A DNA stretch of 64,000 nt from Adiantum capillus-veneris (taxonomy: Eukaryota; Streptophyta; Polypodiopsida; Polypodiales; Pteridaceae): the NCBI GenBank assembly GCA_014529385.2, contig CM043950.1, positions 76,363,435-76,427,434 of the forward strand, given 5' to 3'. This document shows positions 40,830 to 53,447 of this stretch, in pieces; position 1 is the first letter of the stretch, and every line of letters begins with the position of its first letter. Below the pieces are notes generated by a model. The model saw nothing but the letters and a program-made list of their open reading frames with translations. It was not told where the DNA came from and did not search any database. A program made the translations under genes and the position numbers.

Positions 40830-43060
40830 TCTTGACAGTGAGATGAAAAAGGAAACAACGTGCCCTCCTTTCACGTGCCATGCTTCCCTTTTCCTTCCAT
40901 TGTGAACCCTTCCTTTTTACTCATCAAACTAATACCACCATTTTCTGAATTTTCTCCAACTGGTACATCCTACTACTCATGCACTAAATAATCGCATAGG
41001 CCTACTTAAATCAGACATTTAATAAACATTCGCGGTACACATTTCACATTGGGCTTGTCCGACCAAGCTTCACCCACACACTACACCTCTCTCTTTGGGA
41101 GAAAAAGATAGACATCTTTTTTCCAATTTTGGGCTGAGAAAGGACTTTACATGAATGGATCAACTCCAACATCTCATCCAGAGAGAGTGATCATACAACA
41201 GCTTAGGGACTAGGGACTAAACTTGGGGTTAGACTCGACATCATGTCGATCATCATCAAAGCAAGGAACTCGTACATCTCACTTATGCAAACATTAGGTC
41301 GCTATCCCAATGTGATGGACACGACAAGGAACAACCAAGGGCAAACGAAGCGATAAATTTTTTAAGACATACATCCATCTCCATAGGATATTGGTGGGCT
41401 TGACTTGATGCTTAAATGAACATGAAAATCTCTGGTAGAACGATGAAAAAACTAAAACTTTATTGAGAAAAACCAATTAATTGAAAGTGAGAAGGGAGAA
41501 CTACATCTCTTGAGAGACTCTCATCAACAAAAAGCACCTCCACAGTGATGTTGTAGTGACTCTATTTGCCAACAAGAAAACTTCCACCCATAGAATATTG
41601 GAATGAGGACTTGTTATTGTTGTCATTGGACTAGTCGGCACCTTGAATGCAACATCATGAAAAAGGCATATTTATGAAGCAATCGTGAAAATCCAAGCAC
41701 AATAATTAGAATTTGGCATTGTTGGAGCAAGAGAATGAGTTGCATGAAGCAAGCAGGGCTTGTTGCAAATACACAAAACCAAAGAAACAAGCACCTCTGC
41801 AATGATATTGCAGCAACTCTTGTTATAAGCAAAGTATTTGGCTAATGCTACCATCGAATCGCCCTCACCTACTGGTAATATTGCAATACGAATAGCTACA
41901 GGCTGAAGATGATCATAGGGTTGTATAAGGTTTGACTACAATTGGCCTTGCATCCTATTTATGATAAGATGATTGATGATGAAATTGTCCATGAAACAAC
42001 TGGCAGGTAATCTACCCAAAATCATGCAACGCTGACGCACACTTATAGGCTCTGCTAGGATCTCGTGTAGCCATGGAGGGGTCTACGTTGAGCCAGTTGG
42101 CCGAGTTGGGGGCAATCATGCTTGGTTTTGGCCATCTTCATGGGCCGGTGGTCGCGACCTCCAAGAATTAGCAAAGTCTCAAAGGGATAATGCACAAAAC
42201 AATCCTGAAACTCTAGGTGCCATAATAAGTGTGACTCGGCTCATTGACGATGGGATTACCTTACCAGATTTGGGAATTGTCATTGTGGGACGTCGTGCCA
42301 CCAGTTGCAATTGTGCTCACTTGTGTGTTGGGAGCTTTGTAGAAATCACAAGGGCTATGGGGGGCGGCTAATGCAAGACTCGAGACCAAGATGATGAAGG
42401 TTGGCCAATGGTCTTGAGGAGACCTAGAAGGCAACTGATATTAAGGATATGTGTAGTCGAGTTTGATTGGGCCCACTCTCAGAACTGCGCACAATAAGAA
42501 CATTCAACAAAGCCAATCAGCTCAAATGCAAGAGTGGCCACCATTATTTTAGCAAATATATAGATCAGGATCTAACACCATGGATGCAGTCGCATGAACA
42601 AAAACTGGGGCAGGCAGAAAAAACTTGCATCAAGGTAAAAGCAAGTGGTGCCTGAAGTAAGATGCAAAGGCAACAATATTATGCCCATAGCCTAACCAAG
42701 GTCATATGAGACGAGCAACGCCATCACTATCAAAAAGCCAGGAAGCTGGTGTAACTACAAAGAAGTTGTGCATGTATCCTCCACCAATGTAATGTGCTCA
42801 AAGATGGGACTGAATTGAGTGTGCCTTCACAAGTGATAGGCTACTCCTTATATTGACTATAGGAGCGCGTACAACCAACTACCAAGCATCTTGGCACACA
42901 CTTTACATTGGGCGTGTCCGGCCAAGCTTCACCCACACACCTCAGCACGTCAAATCTAATATGGCTTTTATAACGGCCAGAACCGGCTTATTTTATATCT
43001 ATAATTAAACAAGTGAAGAGGCCTACCAATGATGAGATTCCCCTAAGTATCTTAGGAGAT
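40830..43060. other. Unassigned sequence with a dispersed 45-bp direct repeat
   Basis: No gene recognised. A block of about 45 bp around GTCCGRCCAAGCTTCACCCA is at 41038-41085 and again at 42895-42942, about 1.86 kb apart. A second pair (AGCACCTCYRCARTGATRTT) is at about 41525 and 41789. A helicase-like LIDDGITLPDLGIVIV near 42230-42290 is too short to call. Confidence 0.4.
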
Positions 43061-43061
43061 A

Positions 43062-43130
43062 GCTAGCCCAATTATTTGAGCATTCGAACTCCATGACCCA
43101 GGTCATGGGTTTGATTGTGGCAAGTTGACG
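43062..43130 (+). repeat. tRNA-like SINE head (plus)
   Basis: TAGCCCAATTATTTGAGC (43064) resembles a pol III box A, and GGGTTTGATTG (43108) a box B. The sequence between folds as an anticodon-arm-like stem (CATGACC/GGTCATG). It is probably the 5' part of a tRNA-derived SINE or a tRNA pseudogene. Confidence 0.5.
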
Positions 43131-43499
43131 TTCAAAGATGCTCTCTTGTATCTTCCTAGGCGGGAATGATCGAACCGCTACAAAAAAATAAAAATACATC
43201 GTGTTTTAACTTAAGATAATATCATTGACTACAATTTCAAATGTTTACTCCCACAAAATAGAGCAAGCAATGGATAGTGGTAGCCATTGGTATTTATGTG
43301 AATTGTACGTACTTATGATGTACAAAAATGTTATATCTATGATAATTCATTTTCCTTCCTCTCCCTCCCTCCTCCTTAGCACTATTTGACATGGGTCTTA
43401 AATACCCCAAGAAGGCGGTGGGATCGATGGCGGAGAGTGAAGTGCACTAATCTTGGGGTGTGGAAAGGGTGGAGAAAAAAGTCAACACCTTGCAAGGAT

Positions 43500-43560
43500 G
43501 TGAGATTCAAACCGAGCACCGTACCTCGAGGATGGGAGCTTGGTGAGCTAACCACATAGG
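43500..43560 (-). repeat. tRNA-like SINE head (minus)
   Basis: The minus strand has TGGTTAGCTCACCAAGC (43538-43554), box A-like, then CGGTTTGAATCTC (43502-43514), box B-like. A different family from 43062-43130 judging by sequence. Confidence 0.5.
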
Positions 43561-43624
43561 CACGTGTGGGTTGTTGAGAACCATATGAGTCCACATAATG
43601 ATAAAGTTGGCTTTTGTTTTACAA

Positions 43625-43645
43625 CCCCCCCCCCCCCCCCCCCCC
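43625..43645. repeat. Poly(C) run
   Basis: About 21 consecutive C, next to an A/T-rich flank. Confidence 0.95.
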
Positions 43646-43649
43646 TTCC

Positions 43650-43967
43650 TTGTTTACCTTTTCATATCCGATGTTGTTGCATGAATGCATACCATTCCTC
43701 TAGCAAATTTGTGAGTAAGAGCATCATACCCTAATTCATCGCACAACTTTTGATCCCATTGGAGCTTCCTTCCCTCACATTTTCAATCCGGATCCCTCCC
43801 TATGTAGATTTGGAGCTATCCCAACCACTACAAAAGTGTTTAGTTTTCATTCTCATAACCACAATCCTCAAGGTAGTGAGAGTCATTGACTAGCTCAACA
43901 TAGAGCATGTAGCATGTATAATTTTTTTACAATAGGTCATATTAAACATTTAAGTTGATAGACAATA

Positions 43968-44012
<45 letters not shown>

Positions 44013-44520
44013 ATCTATTCATGTATCTATCTCTAAATATAGACAAGGAGAGCACTCTCTTTGTATATCAACTAGTCCGTGAATAGCGACAATTGAGAGT
44101 TAAGAGATAATAAGAAGTACTAATTTGGCTTGAACCTTACCACATGGCTCATGGCCTTAGATGGAGTTTGGAGTAAGACTAGGTTTGAGAGATGAAAGAG
44201 AGTAGGAGGTACTAATATGGTTTCAACAATTACCATGTGTACTTAGATGGGGTTCACATTACGAATAGAGAGACTGTCCTTGTGCAAGTCCTTGTGCAAT
44301 TCAAGGAAACTTACAACTAACATCAAGAGGGAGAGATGAAATGCACTTTCTAGTTTCTAATTGACATTGTATTATCAAGGCTTTTGAAATTTATCGTGAT
44401 TAACTAAGTATGCTTTGTCTAAAGTTGTGCATGTGTACCTTCCTTTCTTACAAACTTTTTTTTTTTTTTGGGTATTACTTTAGCATCTACTAGATTGCTA
44501 AACCAAGCCTTTATAAAATC
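43650..44520. other. Unassigned sequence with (CT)n run
   Basis: A CT run at about 43972-44009; otherwise nothing recognised. Two near copies of an AGGTACTAATWTGGYTT block occur near 44115 and 44206. Confidence 0.4.
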
Positions 44521-44738
44521 TTATATATTTTAAGTCACTCCATCCCCATGTCAATTTATGACTGAAAATTCTTTTGCAATGCAATTAGTCGGTAAAACCT
44601 AATTACGATGCAATCCATACTTGGTCACTTATATATTTTAAGTCTCTCCAGCCCCATGTCATTTTATGACTAAAAATTCTTTTGGAATGCAATTAGTTGG
44701 TAAAACCTCATTGCAATGCAAGCCATACTTGGTCACTT
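44521..44738. repeat. 108-bp tandem duplication
   Basis: Units begin TTATATATTTTAAGTCNCTC at 44521 and 44629. About 10 percent differences, so older than the duplications in the retroelements. No coding content. Confidence 0.92.
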
Positions 44739-44744
44739 TGGGAA

Positions 44745-45080
44745 GAATTTGATTCAAGCATCATCATGCAACCCAGATTGAAATATACCATATTGCAATG
44801 TGTTAAGTGTGCAAAGTGAACATGCTTGAGATGGCAAGATCAAATTTTTCAAGTTAAGAGAAAGCTTTCTACGAGCATTATTGTAATCAAAACCATCGTC
44901 AATTTCTTTCTCAATATCAGCTCCTCACGACCTTAGGGAAACCAATAATTGATTAAAGGAATCAAATAATTTATTAATTCAAGATTCCAACTCAAAGTTT
45001 CGAATGGAACGTGAAAGTTTCTTCATGCTTATTATTGTTAAATTCACAAAATGCATGCAGCTCACATCTGACAAAAAGAT

Positions 45081-45136
<56 letters not shown>

Positions 45137-47886
45137 CATTGTATAGTTTCAACATGCTTGACTTTCACCTCTTTTTGTCTTACTGTTCCACATTGGTGTT
45201 AGTATGTGTCCACAATTTTGGGTGCAAGGTTGATTAGATGGTATCTTAGGGCTGGGTCGCACTCTGTACTAGTGGGGAGAGATGGTCGAAGAATAAATCC
45301 TAATTTAGAGATTCTTGCAATTTCCTTCTATCACCACATTAACCCCTTCATATTTGAAGGGGTTACGCTATTTATATGGAGAAGCTAGAAGCAATGAATT
45401 CTTCGTAATACAACCTTGATCATTGGCCAATGGAGTTGTAAAACGTAAATGGATTTATGTAGACCTACACAAAAATCCTTTGAATCCTATGATGTAATGA
45501 GACAAGCTGCTTCAATGCCCCCATTGCTCCTCCTACTTGGGTGCGACTCAGCCCTTAGTGAGATACCGTATGGTAAAGGAAAGACTACAAAAAAGATGAG
45601 CTAAAACTTATTAAGGTTTTGATTTGCTTCTTTTGTTAAGCAAAAACTTTTTGGTTAATCTTCCAAGATTCTCTCTCTCTCTCTCTCTCTCTCTCTCCCC
45701 CCCCCCCCCCCCCCCCCCCAACCCCCCTGAACGCAACATGAGTAATAGTGTGGACCTTCTCTCTATTCTCTCTATGTTTCCTTCCTTAGCTACGATCAAG
45801 TATCAGCAAAGGTGTGTGTGTGCATGTGCGCGAGCTATTCTCTTTGCACATGGATGAGATGTAGGTGGGAGTGAGGGATAAGGGAGACAAAAATGGTGCA
45901 TTAGATGGAAAAGGGGATGATGCAGTATAACAAGGAGTCAAGTGGAGAGATGTATAGGCGCCCTTAGGCCACAGAGCAGCTCGATGGAAAAGGTGATGAT
46001 GCAAAAGGACAGGGAGCTAGATGGGGAGGTTGCAGGCACAATACAAGGTAGGTGGTTCAAGGTAGGCACAATAGGGCAGGATGTCGAAGCAATCCAAGGA
46101 TGTGCATTTTTGTTTTGGGGGAGAGGGGGACCGGCAAAGGTAGAATATTCCAACCGGATTAATTGTTGGGAGAATAAATTTTTCTTAGAGACTAATTGGG
46201 CAAGATTGTGGAAGTAAAAAGGTCCACATCAAGGTAATCTCCCCTAGACTTCACATCCTATTCTCTCGGCATGCTCGGCATCAACATGTCATCTAATTCT
46301 AGCTACGGTGCGAGTATCTTTCTACTGGTTGTTTAGGCTCTCAAAAAATTTGCACCCACAAACCCAAGTGATGGCCCTTGGGCATCATATCACACTTCAA
46401 TCTTTTGTAGCATATGTCCTAAAAGTGCTAGTGCTGCAACACCAACACTCTCAAGCAATCGCACTAAAGATGCACATTCATGCAAAATCGCTTTGTATGT
46501 CTTTCTCTAATGCTCGTTGCTTTGTATTACTCATAAAGAAGCAAGCAATGAGAGCATGTGATGGAGGGATTGTAGTGGTGGATAACACGAGGTGCTCTTC
46601 TCCCCCTTCCTCCCCTCCCTCTTACCTTTAATACAATTGTTGATGTTGGTGACAACAATATGGATCATCAGATCGCTCCATTAGCAACACTTGTTTTATG
46701 GAAGAATGGCACCACTAGAAGTGGTTGTAATGAGTGCCTTAGATCTTTTTCAGCTGTAGAGGAGATGTGGCACACCTCGGTATGATGACCTTCAACACCG
46801 CCTTCCCTTGGTGGTGCCCGTATGTTGAAGCAGAATGTGTTGGTGCCCTATAAGGCTCACATTTGGGATATTGCTCCCCTTCCATCCTTTGTTCTCTCCA
46901 CAAAATATTCCATCATGGTGCTTGCATTTGCCTATAGACAAGTGCTCTAGAAATGATAAAAGGTCCCACTAAAAAGTAATCATATTATGATGAACATAAA
47001 ATCTTCTAAAAATAATTATCCTATGTCAATTTTTGATAGGATCAATCCACAGTTTAAAGTCATCATCACCTTGTCTGCACAACTTTAAAAACAATGAAGA
47101 CAAATGTCTTTATTGTTTGGTTTTTTTTTATAAATAACCTTGGCACCTTTTTCATTAGCAAAAGGGGAGGCACTAGAAAGGCCTTACCACTTTGGGATAG
47201 GCCAAAAAGTATATGGATACTCTATATTTTCTAAACTATCATTGTATTGATTTTTGACAAATTGCTCCAATCTTTACATACTTTGTTGTATTTTTTGCAG
47301 ATTAGTCTATTCAAAGACAAGATTTTCATCATGTCCAAAGACTGTAGTTGATTCTCACACTTATGAGCTAGAGTTCATCAACTCTTTGAGATTAAAGAGT
47401 ATTCAATTGCCAAAAGTCCTTCGCACAAGCAATTTTGTCAACCCGAGAAAGATAAATTTGACGGTGCAACATCCGCATCTGCTAGGAGACAATTTTTAGA
47501 TACCAAGCAAGCATGGACACAAGTCAATTCAAGAGCTCAAGTGAACCAAACCAAGCCAGTAGTAGTGGAAACACAAGTATAAATGCAACATAGCAAATTT
47601 TACAGCTATATGGCTACAATGGAGATAAGGTTTTATATGCAGATTCAAAAGGCCATAGGTATCTTATGAGTAGTAAATGCAACACAGGAGCCGAGATCCT
47701 ATTGATCAGAGTAAAGACAGATCTAGAAAACTCACATATGCTCACAGATTTCAGTTGAGCCATGTATTGCAAGCTCAAATATGAAGTGGAGATAGAAGTG
47801 AAATCGATTGATTCAAGCTCTTCACCTCTGAAAGAGAGTGTTCCCACACACGTTACTACTGCCTTGAACCCCGCCATAGAAACTTT

Positions 47887-47925
<39 letters not shown>

Positions 47926-47980
47926 CATCCATGAAAAAACTCATGCAAGGGTTTCCCCCTCCTCCGTAGCTCTCCTTTCC
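44745..47980. other. Unassigned sequence with microsatellites
   Basis: Contains (TC)n(AC)n at 45081-45135, (CT)n followed by poly(C) at 45670-45719, a repeated GATGGAAAAGGNGATGATGCA at 45904 and 45981, and (GA)n at 47888-47922. No gene or known element recognised. The open frame at 46308-46631 (107 residues) has no recognisable feature. Confidence 0.45.
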
Positions 47981-47983
47981 ATG

Positions 47984-47996
47984 AGCTCTGATACCA
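47984..47996 (-). other. Primer-binding-site-like sequence (minus)
   Basis: Minus strand TGGTATCAGAGCT, preceded by TCTCACAT. A TATA-like CTATATAGGG lies only about 45-50 bp upstream (48043). It suggests a minus-strand LTR ending at 47998, but no matching second LTR or gag was found, and the CTCTGATACCA string can occur alone. Confidence 0.4.
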
Positions 47997-48576
47997 ATGT
48001 GAGATAGAGGGGATTAGAGCCTATAGCTCTCCACCCATCCATGCCCTATATAGGCCCTACCTTGCTAACAATAGGGCCCCCTTGACCGCATGGCTTCGTC
48101 CTGACCCTTGACTTGCCCGGTCTTGCCCTAGGCCTGACAACTATGGATGGAGAGGGTGTATGTGGAGACGAGGCTTGTTGTGTTGCACATGATGTCGAAG
48201 GTCAAGGAAGCTCTATAGGTCACTGCGTGAGTTGCACAAGTCTCTGTGGATAAAGTGAAAGGTTTTGTACTTATCACATTGTTATATGTACAAACGCCAT
48301 GAATGCTCCACTTCTTTTTTGTCTTGGAGTTTTGTGCATCGTTTGTGATGTGTCACTCATGCAATGATCGGTTGTTATCTTGATTAATGTCAAGATTCTC
48401 TTTATGATTGGTGTATTTATTTCCAACTAGCGACTGTTATTTGGATTTTCCTTACTGGTTCTTCCCTTCTCAAAATATGAACTAGTCTGACTAGTTCGTC
48501 TCTTGGTGGATCCTGAACTAGTGTTACTTGTTCTCCACTTATGAGACTTGAATCTTGCATGTGACCTTTCAGAATG

Positions 48577-49140
48577 CTAGACTGTACTCACTTTGTCTAT
48601 TTCTAAGTCTAAACTAAAATTGATGTCAAACCGTGTACTGGTTTTGAAAAATCCCTTCCTTCTCTTGCTACTGGTTCGATATGAATAAGCTAAGAGGTTC
48701 ATCTTTTCTAACTCTAAATATGTTTCTGGTACTGGTGTTGATAGGATTTCATTTGACCTGGCATAGTACAATATTATTTGGCCCCATTTAACACCCCATG
48801 CACCAGTAATTGTGATAAGTCTCTTAATCTCACGCTTCCATTGGAGAATACCCAAACAACGTCATAGGGTCCAGACCATGCTATCTTCAAGTTAGGTTTC
48901 TTTGGTCCCAGATTTGACTTGTATAGTAGTACAAGATCACCTTTCTTGAACTCTTTGACCTTGATTTTTGTATCATGCAAAGTGTTTCCTTCTTTGTTAG
49001 ATTACCTCCTGTTCTAGCATAGCCCATTGTTTGAAATCATCCAACTTAAGCAAGTCATCTAGCCGTTGCTTTAAATTTTCATTATAGTTTATATAATGCT
49101 CCACTGCTAGTCTAAGACTAGGAATGAAAAACTCTTTAAG
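48577..49140 (-). pseudogene. Gypsy B integrase C-terminus
   Basis: The minus strand reads FFIPSLRLAVEHYINYNENL, LDDLLKLDDFKQWAMLEQEV (about 48990-49135), then IKVKEFKKGDLVLLYKSNLG and the GPY motif AWSGPYDVVWVFSNGSVRLR (48774-48980), then YYARSNEILSTPV to 48577. This is the end of a Ty3 polyprotein, where GDLVL and GPY mark the DNA-binding C-terminal domain of integrase. Frames change twice. No chromodomain follows, so this element is from a different lineage from gypsy A. Confidence 0.75.
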
Positions 49141-49149
49141 GGTGTCATT

Positions 49150-50580
49150 CTATGTCGTAAAATTTAATATCTAACTATACCCAAATGATTTTCTCATATT
49201 AAAATGATCATTTATTGTGGGAGAATAAATGGGAACAAGAGTTAGAATATAGACATGTGCTTTTAGATTTATCTCAGCACGGGACCAAAGGCAATGGGTC
49301 GAAATGGGAGATGGTCTAGCAAAGAGCAATGCTAGCTAATGGAGCTTAAAAGACCTTAGGGTTAGATTCATTAAATACCTCCAAAGGCTAGTGTTAAAAG
49401 TACTTAGACCTAAGATATTAATCAAGCAAGGACTAACCTTGAGGTGGGAACCCTGCCCAAACTTGAAGTGCTTGAGGTGCTTCATGACTAAGGTGCTTAA
49501 GGTGCTCCAAAAATTCAATCATATCCCTACATAAGGGGGGGCGAGACCTACAAGTAGGGGCATGAGAGAGAACACACACACGCTCAGTCAGGCAAGCCAA
49601 GTCTAAAGAGGACACAAGGACACATGTCAAGCTCCTCCCCATGTTGCCCTCATAAGGTGCCTAAAACCTATTGGTTGACCTCTAAAGGGGGTCCAATGAG
49701 AATTTAGGTTATTTAATTAATTGTTTAAAGCATTCTTCAAGTCCTCTCTCTCAAAGGGAAAAGGAGGACACTTGTCCAAATGCTACCATGGTTGCTTGAT
49801 ATACACTCTGCATGTGATTGGCTAGGCTTGCAAGGGTCAAATTCAAGGATGAGCTACACTGAGGGTCGACCAAAGCAAGTTGGGGGTATACTCTCTCACA
49901 CACACACTCACATGCTATGATTCTCACTTTGTGAAAGTGCAAGAACTCTATTTCATTCTCCAATCTTGAGTAATTGAGATCCCACACCAACACTCTTGGC
50001 TATGGAATGAAAATCCAGCCAAGAGCCATGCTTCAATGCTATGCTAGCCATTTTCTTCATCTCCATTACTATGCTACTATGCTATGCTAAGCTCTATGAG
50101 TAATGGTATGAGAGGACACTATTTCTTTCTTGTAAGAATACTTCTTCTTCCTCTTCCCTCCCTCATTCCCTGCTAGCTCTCTCCATCTTTGAAGGTCTTT
50201 GAAGTCTTGGGGCTGAGGCCATGGACAAGTTAATGCTTTCATTTAGCTAAGTTACGGGCATAATTGTGTCTCTATCTTCATTGAAACATCAAGGTCTCAA
50301 GGAACACAAAGCTTCTATTGTAACAAGACTCTCTTTATGGGAGAAACTATAATACAAAAGCCTTTTAGAGGGGGGACCGGCTCCACATAAATCCAGTCCT
50401 CAAATGTTGTCAAATTCTCTAATTCTCTCTCTCTTGCAAAGTATTGTTCATGCCAATTAAATTAAGTATAATGGTTATGTTGCTACCTCTAATCAAGTTC
50501 ACACTCTATTTTCTCAAAGTATTCTCATAAAAATTCTCACTACAGTTTTCTTAATTCCACTATTCTCAATGCTCATAGTC
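49150..50580. mobile_element. Unidentified insertion within gypsy B integrase
   Basis: About 1.4 kb separates the integrase core (50600 on) from its C-terminus (to 49140), and none of it reads as integrase. It includes a purine run TTTTAGAGGGGGGA at about 50367, (CA)-rich sequence near 49900 and an ATGCTATGCTA repeat near 50070. Borders, target duplication and class are unknown; a decayed spacer is possible instead. Confidence 0.35.
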
Positions 50581-50589
50581 CATTTCCAT

Positions 50590-51333
50590 TACATTCTAGT
50601 AGTGACTTTATAGGTAGTTTGATAGGCCCATAATGTTGTCTAGATCTTGGTATCCCATTTATGTGGTTCTTATTGGACTATCTTTGTGAAAATATTCTTG
50701 ATTGTCTTACTCCTACTCTCTACCTGACCATTGCACCTTTGATAATACGGCATTTAGTTTTTGTGCTTGACTAGGAATAGCTCCATAAGTATGTGCATAT
50801 TGTCACTGATGAAATGGGCACCCTAATAAAAAACTATCTCTATGGGACAACCATATCTACACATGATGTTCTCACATCAAAACACAATAGTTGACTTAGC
50901 ATTGTTATCTGGTAGTGCCTTTGTCTCTATCCACTTGCTCGCATAAGAGATAGCCATTTGGGAGTGATTTTCTTGAATGAGCCTATGAATTCCAGTCTCC
51001 ATTTCATGAATACTCTCAGTGGTTGTATTCAAGTCAAGGGTGTCATATCTACTGTTGTAGGACTTTCCATCCTTTGATGGGTATCACAAGTTTTATAATT
51101 AAAAGTTTTGACATCGTCACATCAGCGATCATATTGTGCCACCACAAGCCTACATATAGAATCTTCTTATAATTGATGTCAATGGAAAAATGTCCTCCAA
51201 CATCTCCACTGTGGGTCTTGATGATTTTGTGAATTCTTCCTCCCATAGGTACACATCTTCTGAGAACTCCATCAATATACAGTTCGTAGAGGGCTCCTCC
51301 AATGGTGGTGAACTTTAGGCTTTTTATGATCAC
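50590..51333 (-). pseudogene. Gypsy B integrase zinc-binding domain and catalytic core
   Basis: The minus strand at 51049-51333 gives the upstream zinc module: LYELYIDGVLRRCVPMGGRI, IHKIIKTHSGDVGGHFSIDI and LWWHNMIADV, with its His pair. The core follows: QMAISYASKWIETKALPDNN (about 50900-50960), RYGCPIEIVF, then a stop, FISDNMHILMELFLVKHKN (second Asp, about 50815) and RCNGQVES with the Glu (about 50715). Stops lie at four or more places. The residue pattern (KxWIETKA, NGQVES) is that of a plant Ty3 integrase. Confidence 0.75.
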
Positions 51334-51399
51334 TACTTTCTTATTTGCCTAGGATGAACCATAAAAAAATCTTCCATTCTAGAGGAAATCGTACACATC

Positions 51400-52960
51400 T
51401 TGCCATTTGGTCCCTCTATCAATGAATTCTAGAATGATTCAACATCCATTGGTTCATCTAAACCAAGACATTTTGAATAACTCTCAATACTTCTAGAAAG
51501 GAAGTCAGCACCACAGTGCGCCATACTTGTCTTATAAAAGATCTTGAATTGAAATTCCATTAAGAACATCATCCATTTGATCAATCTACCCTGGATAATG
51601 ACCTTATCTATCAAAAATAGAAAAGCCTTATGATCTACATAAAAGAGAAACATTTTTTCTAGTAGATAATTGAAAGATAATCCTAAACTTGGTTGCGGTA
51701 ATAACCATTTCCATTGCTTCTCTTTCAGTTGTGGACTAGGTAGATTGTTTTCCCATTAGGTTAGGCCAATATAGACCCCATTTCCATACCAAATGCATCA
51801 ACATGCACATGGAAAATGAAATCCCAATTTGGTTGGCAAAGGACTAGCTTCCTTCTGATTGCATCTTTTAGGCACTGAGAACCTTGCTCACATTTTGGGC
51901 TCCAAATAAACTTTTTCCCTTTTCTGACTCAATTCATACAAAGGACAAATTTTTTTTGCAAACATGTGGACAAAGAATTTGTAGAAGTTGGCATACCCCA
52001 AAATAGAGCTTAGTTTAGACACTATCACTAGTGTTTTATCTTGCCGCACACACTTAACCTTATCAATAGCCATTTCAATAAATTTTTTGGAGACAATGTG
52101 TCCTAGAAGTTGTCCCTTCCATACCCTGAAGGTTGATTTGAAGGGATATATGCATATTCTATTTTCTTTTCACCTCTCCAAAATCATCTCCTAAAAATGA
52201 CAAATGCATTTCCTCCATGGAAAAGATGGTGAAATTATCCTTGGGAGTTCACTAAAATATATGTAACATAGCATGTGTGTTCAACAGAAGGAATTTTAAT
52301 TTCTTGTAGATTCACAGATCTATGTGTACAAGAGGGGTATAAATCCATTTTGGTGAACGCACATGAGATAAGAAAATTTTACTTAGTGAACGTCTCGAGG
52401 AAATTATCTACAAATATGACCAAAAATTTGTGCAAAATCTCATTGAATATTTCCATCATGCATCTCTGGAAAGTTGTTGGAGCTTTGTAGAGGTTAAATG
52501 ACATGACTAGGTACATAAATACTCCCCATTCAATGATGGATTTTGTTTTAACTCAGCCTTCATGTGCAACCTTCAATTGATTGTCGCCACTATATCCATC
52601 TATAATGCTATACTTTTTGTGTCTTGTAATCTCATCCACTAGCATGTCTATAAAGGGTAGTGGAAAAGGGTCTTTAATGGTCTGAGAATTTAGCTTCCTA
52701 TAGTCCACACATACCCTTAGCTTTCCATTCTTTTTGGAAACTATCACTATTGGAAAAATCTAGTCACTGCTTGCAACTTCTTTGAACCCTGTCTTGAGAA
52801 GATTGTATATCTCCTCCTTGACCTTCTTGGCATAGTTGGGTTTCATCATGTATCTCTGCAACCTCACTAGCCTAGCATCTAGTTTTAGTTGTATTTGATG
52901 CTAGGACACCCATGGGTCTCTTCATTTCAGATTAGTATGTTCTTAGGCAAATACATCCTT
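51400..52960 (-). pseudogene. Gypsy B reverse transcriptase and RNase H
   Basis: Minus strand. RT start about 52960: LQRYMMKPNYAKKVKEEIYN, LLKTGFKEVASS, then VSKKNGKLRVCVDYRKLNSQ, PFPLPFIDMLVDEITRHKKY and SIIDGYSGDNQ (52553-52747), which carries the first catalytic Asp position. The middle (52080-52550) is too decayed to read the YxDD. The RT tail and connection are at 51888-52073: LSSILGYANFYKFFVHMFAK. RNase H remains as LFYVDHKAFLFLIDKVIIQG, KWMMFLMEFQFKIFYKTSMA and HCGADFLSRSIE (51429-51653). The lineage resembles plant Tat/Athila-like Ty3 RTs more than chromoviruses, on motif wording only. Confidence 0.78.
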
Positions 52961-53445
52961 GTATTTCTCGAACATTGTGTTTGCTTTATCCTTGATCTCT
53001 AGATTCAAATGCTTATTAATTTTGATCATTTGAGGGTTATCCTCTGAGCCTACATCCATTCTTCTACTTCTTAATCGTCTGAAAGCAATCAACGTGGGCC
53101 TCCTCCCTTCCGTTTGGTCATTAACTCAACTTCCTTTTCAGTCAAATTGCCAGCATCATAATCATTGAAGGGGTCACTTAACTTCAACAATCCATTTCGT
53201 GTTTTCATTTGATCATCTGTGTGGTTCTATTGATCTAAATCCGGTTGATTGGATTCTTCAATTGGTTTGAAGTCAAACTTGTATAGTGCTTGCTACTCTG
53301 GTGGTCGACCATCTAATTGGATTGATCTTTCTTGAGGGTTCAACTGAATGAACTAATTTGAATACTGTCTTTTTTGTCCTTCAGCCTGCTCCTTGTCCAT
53401 CAGAATAGCACTCAAATACACCTCTATTAGTGGAAAAATGCTCAT

Positions 53446-53447
53446 TA
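53446..53447. repeat. TA target dinucleotide, left of 1.16-kb element
   Basis: TA directly before ACACTAGG; the matching TA is at 54611-54612. Confidence 0.6.

Noticed and set aside
42230-42290. Helicase-like LIDDGITLPDLGIVIV stretch
   Set aside because: Only one motif-like segment, without Walker motifs or other helicase motifs nearby.
46308-46631. 107-residue frame
   Set aside because: Low-quality composition, no conserved motif, isolated in repeat-rich sequence.
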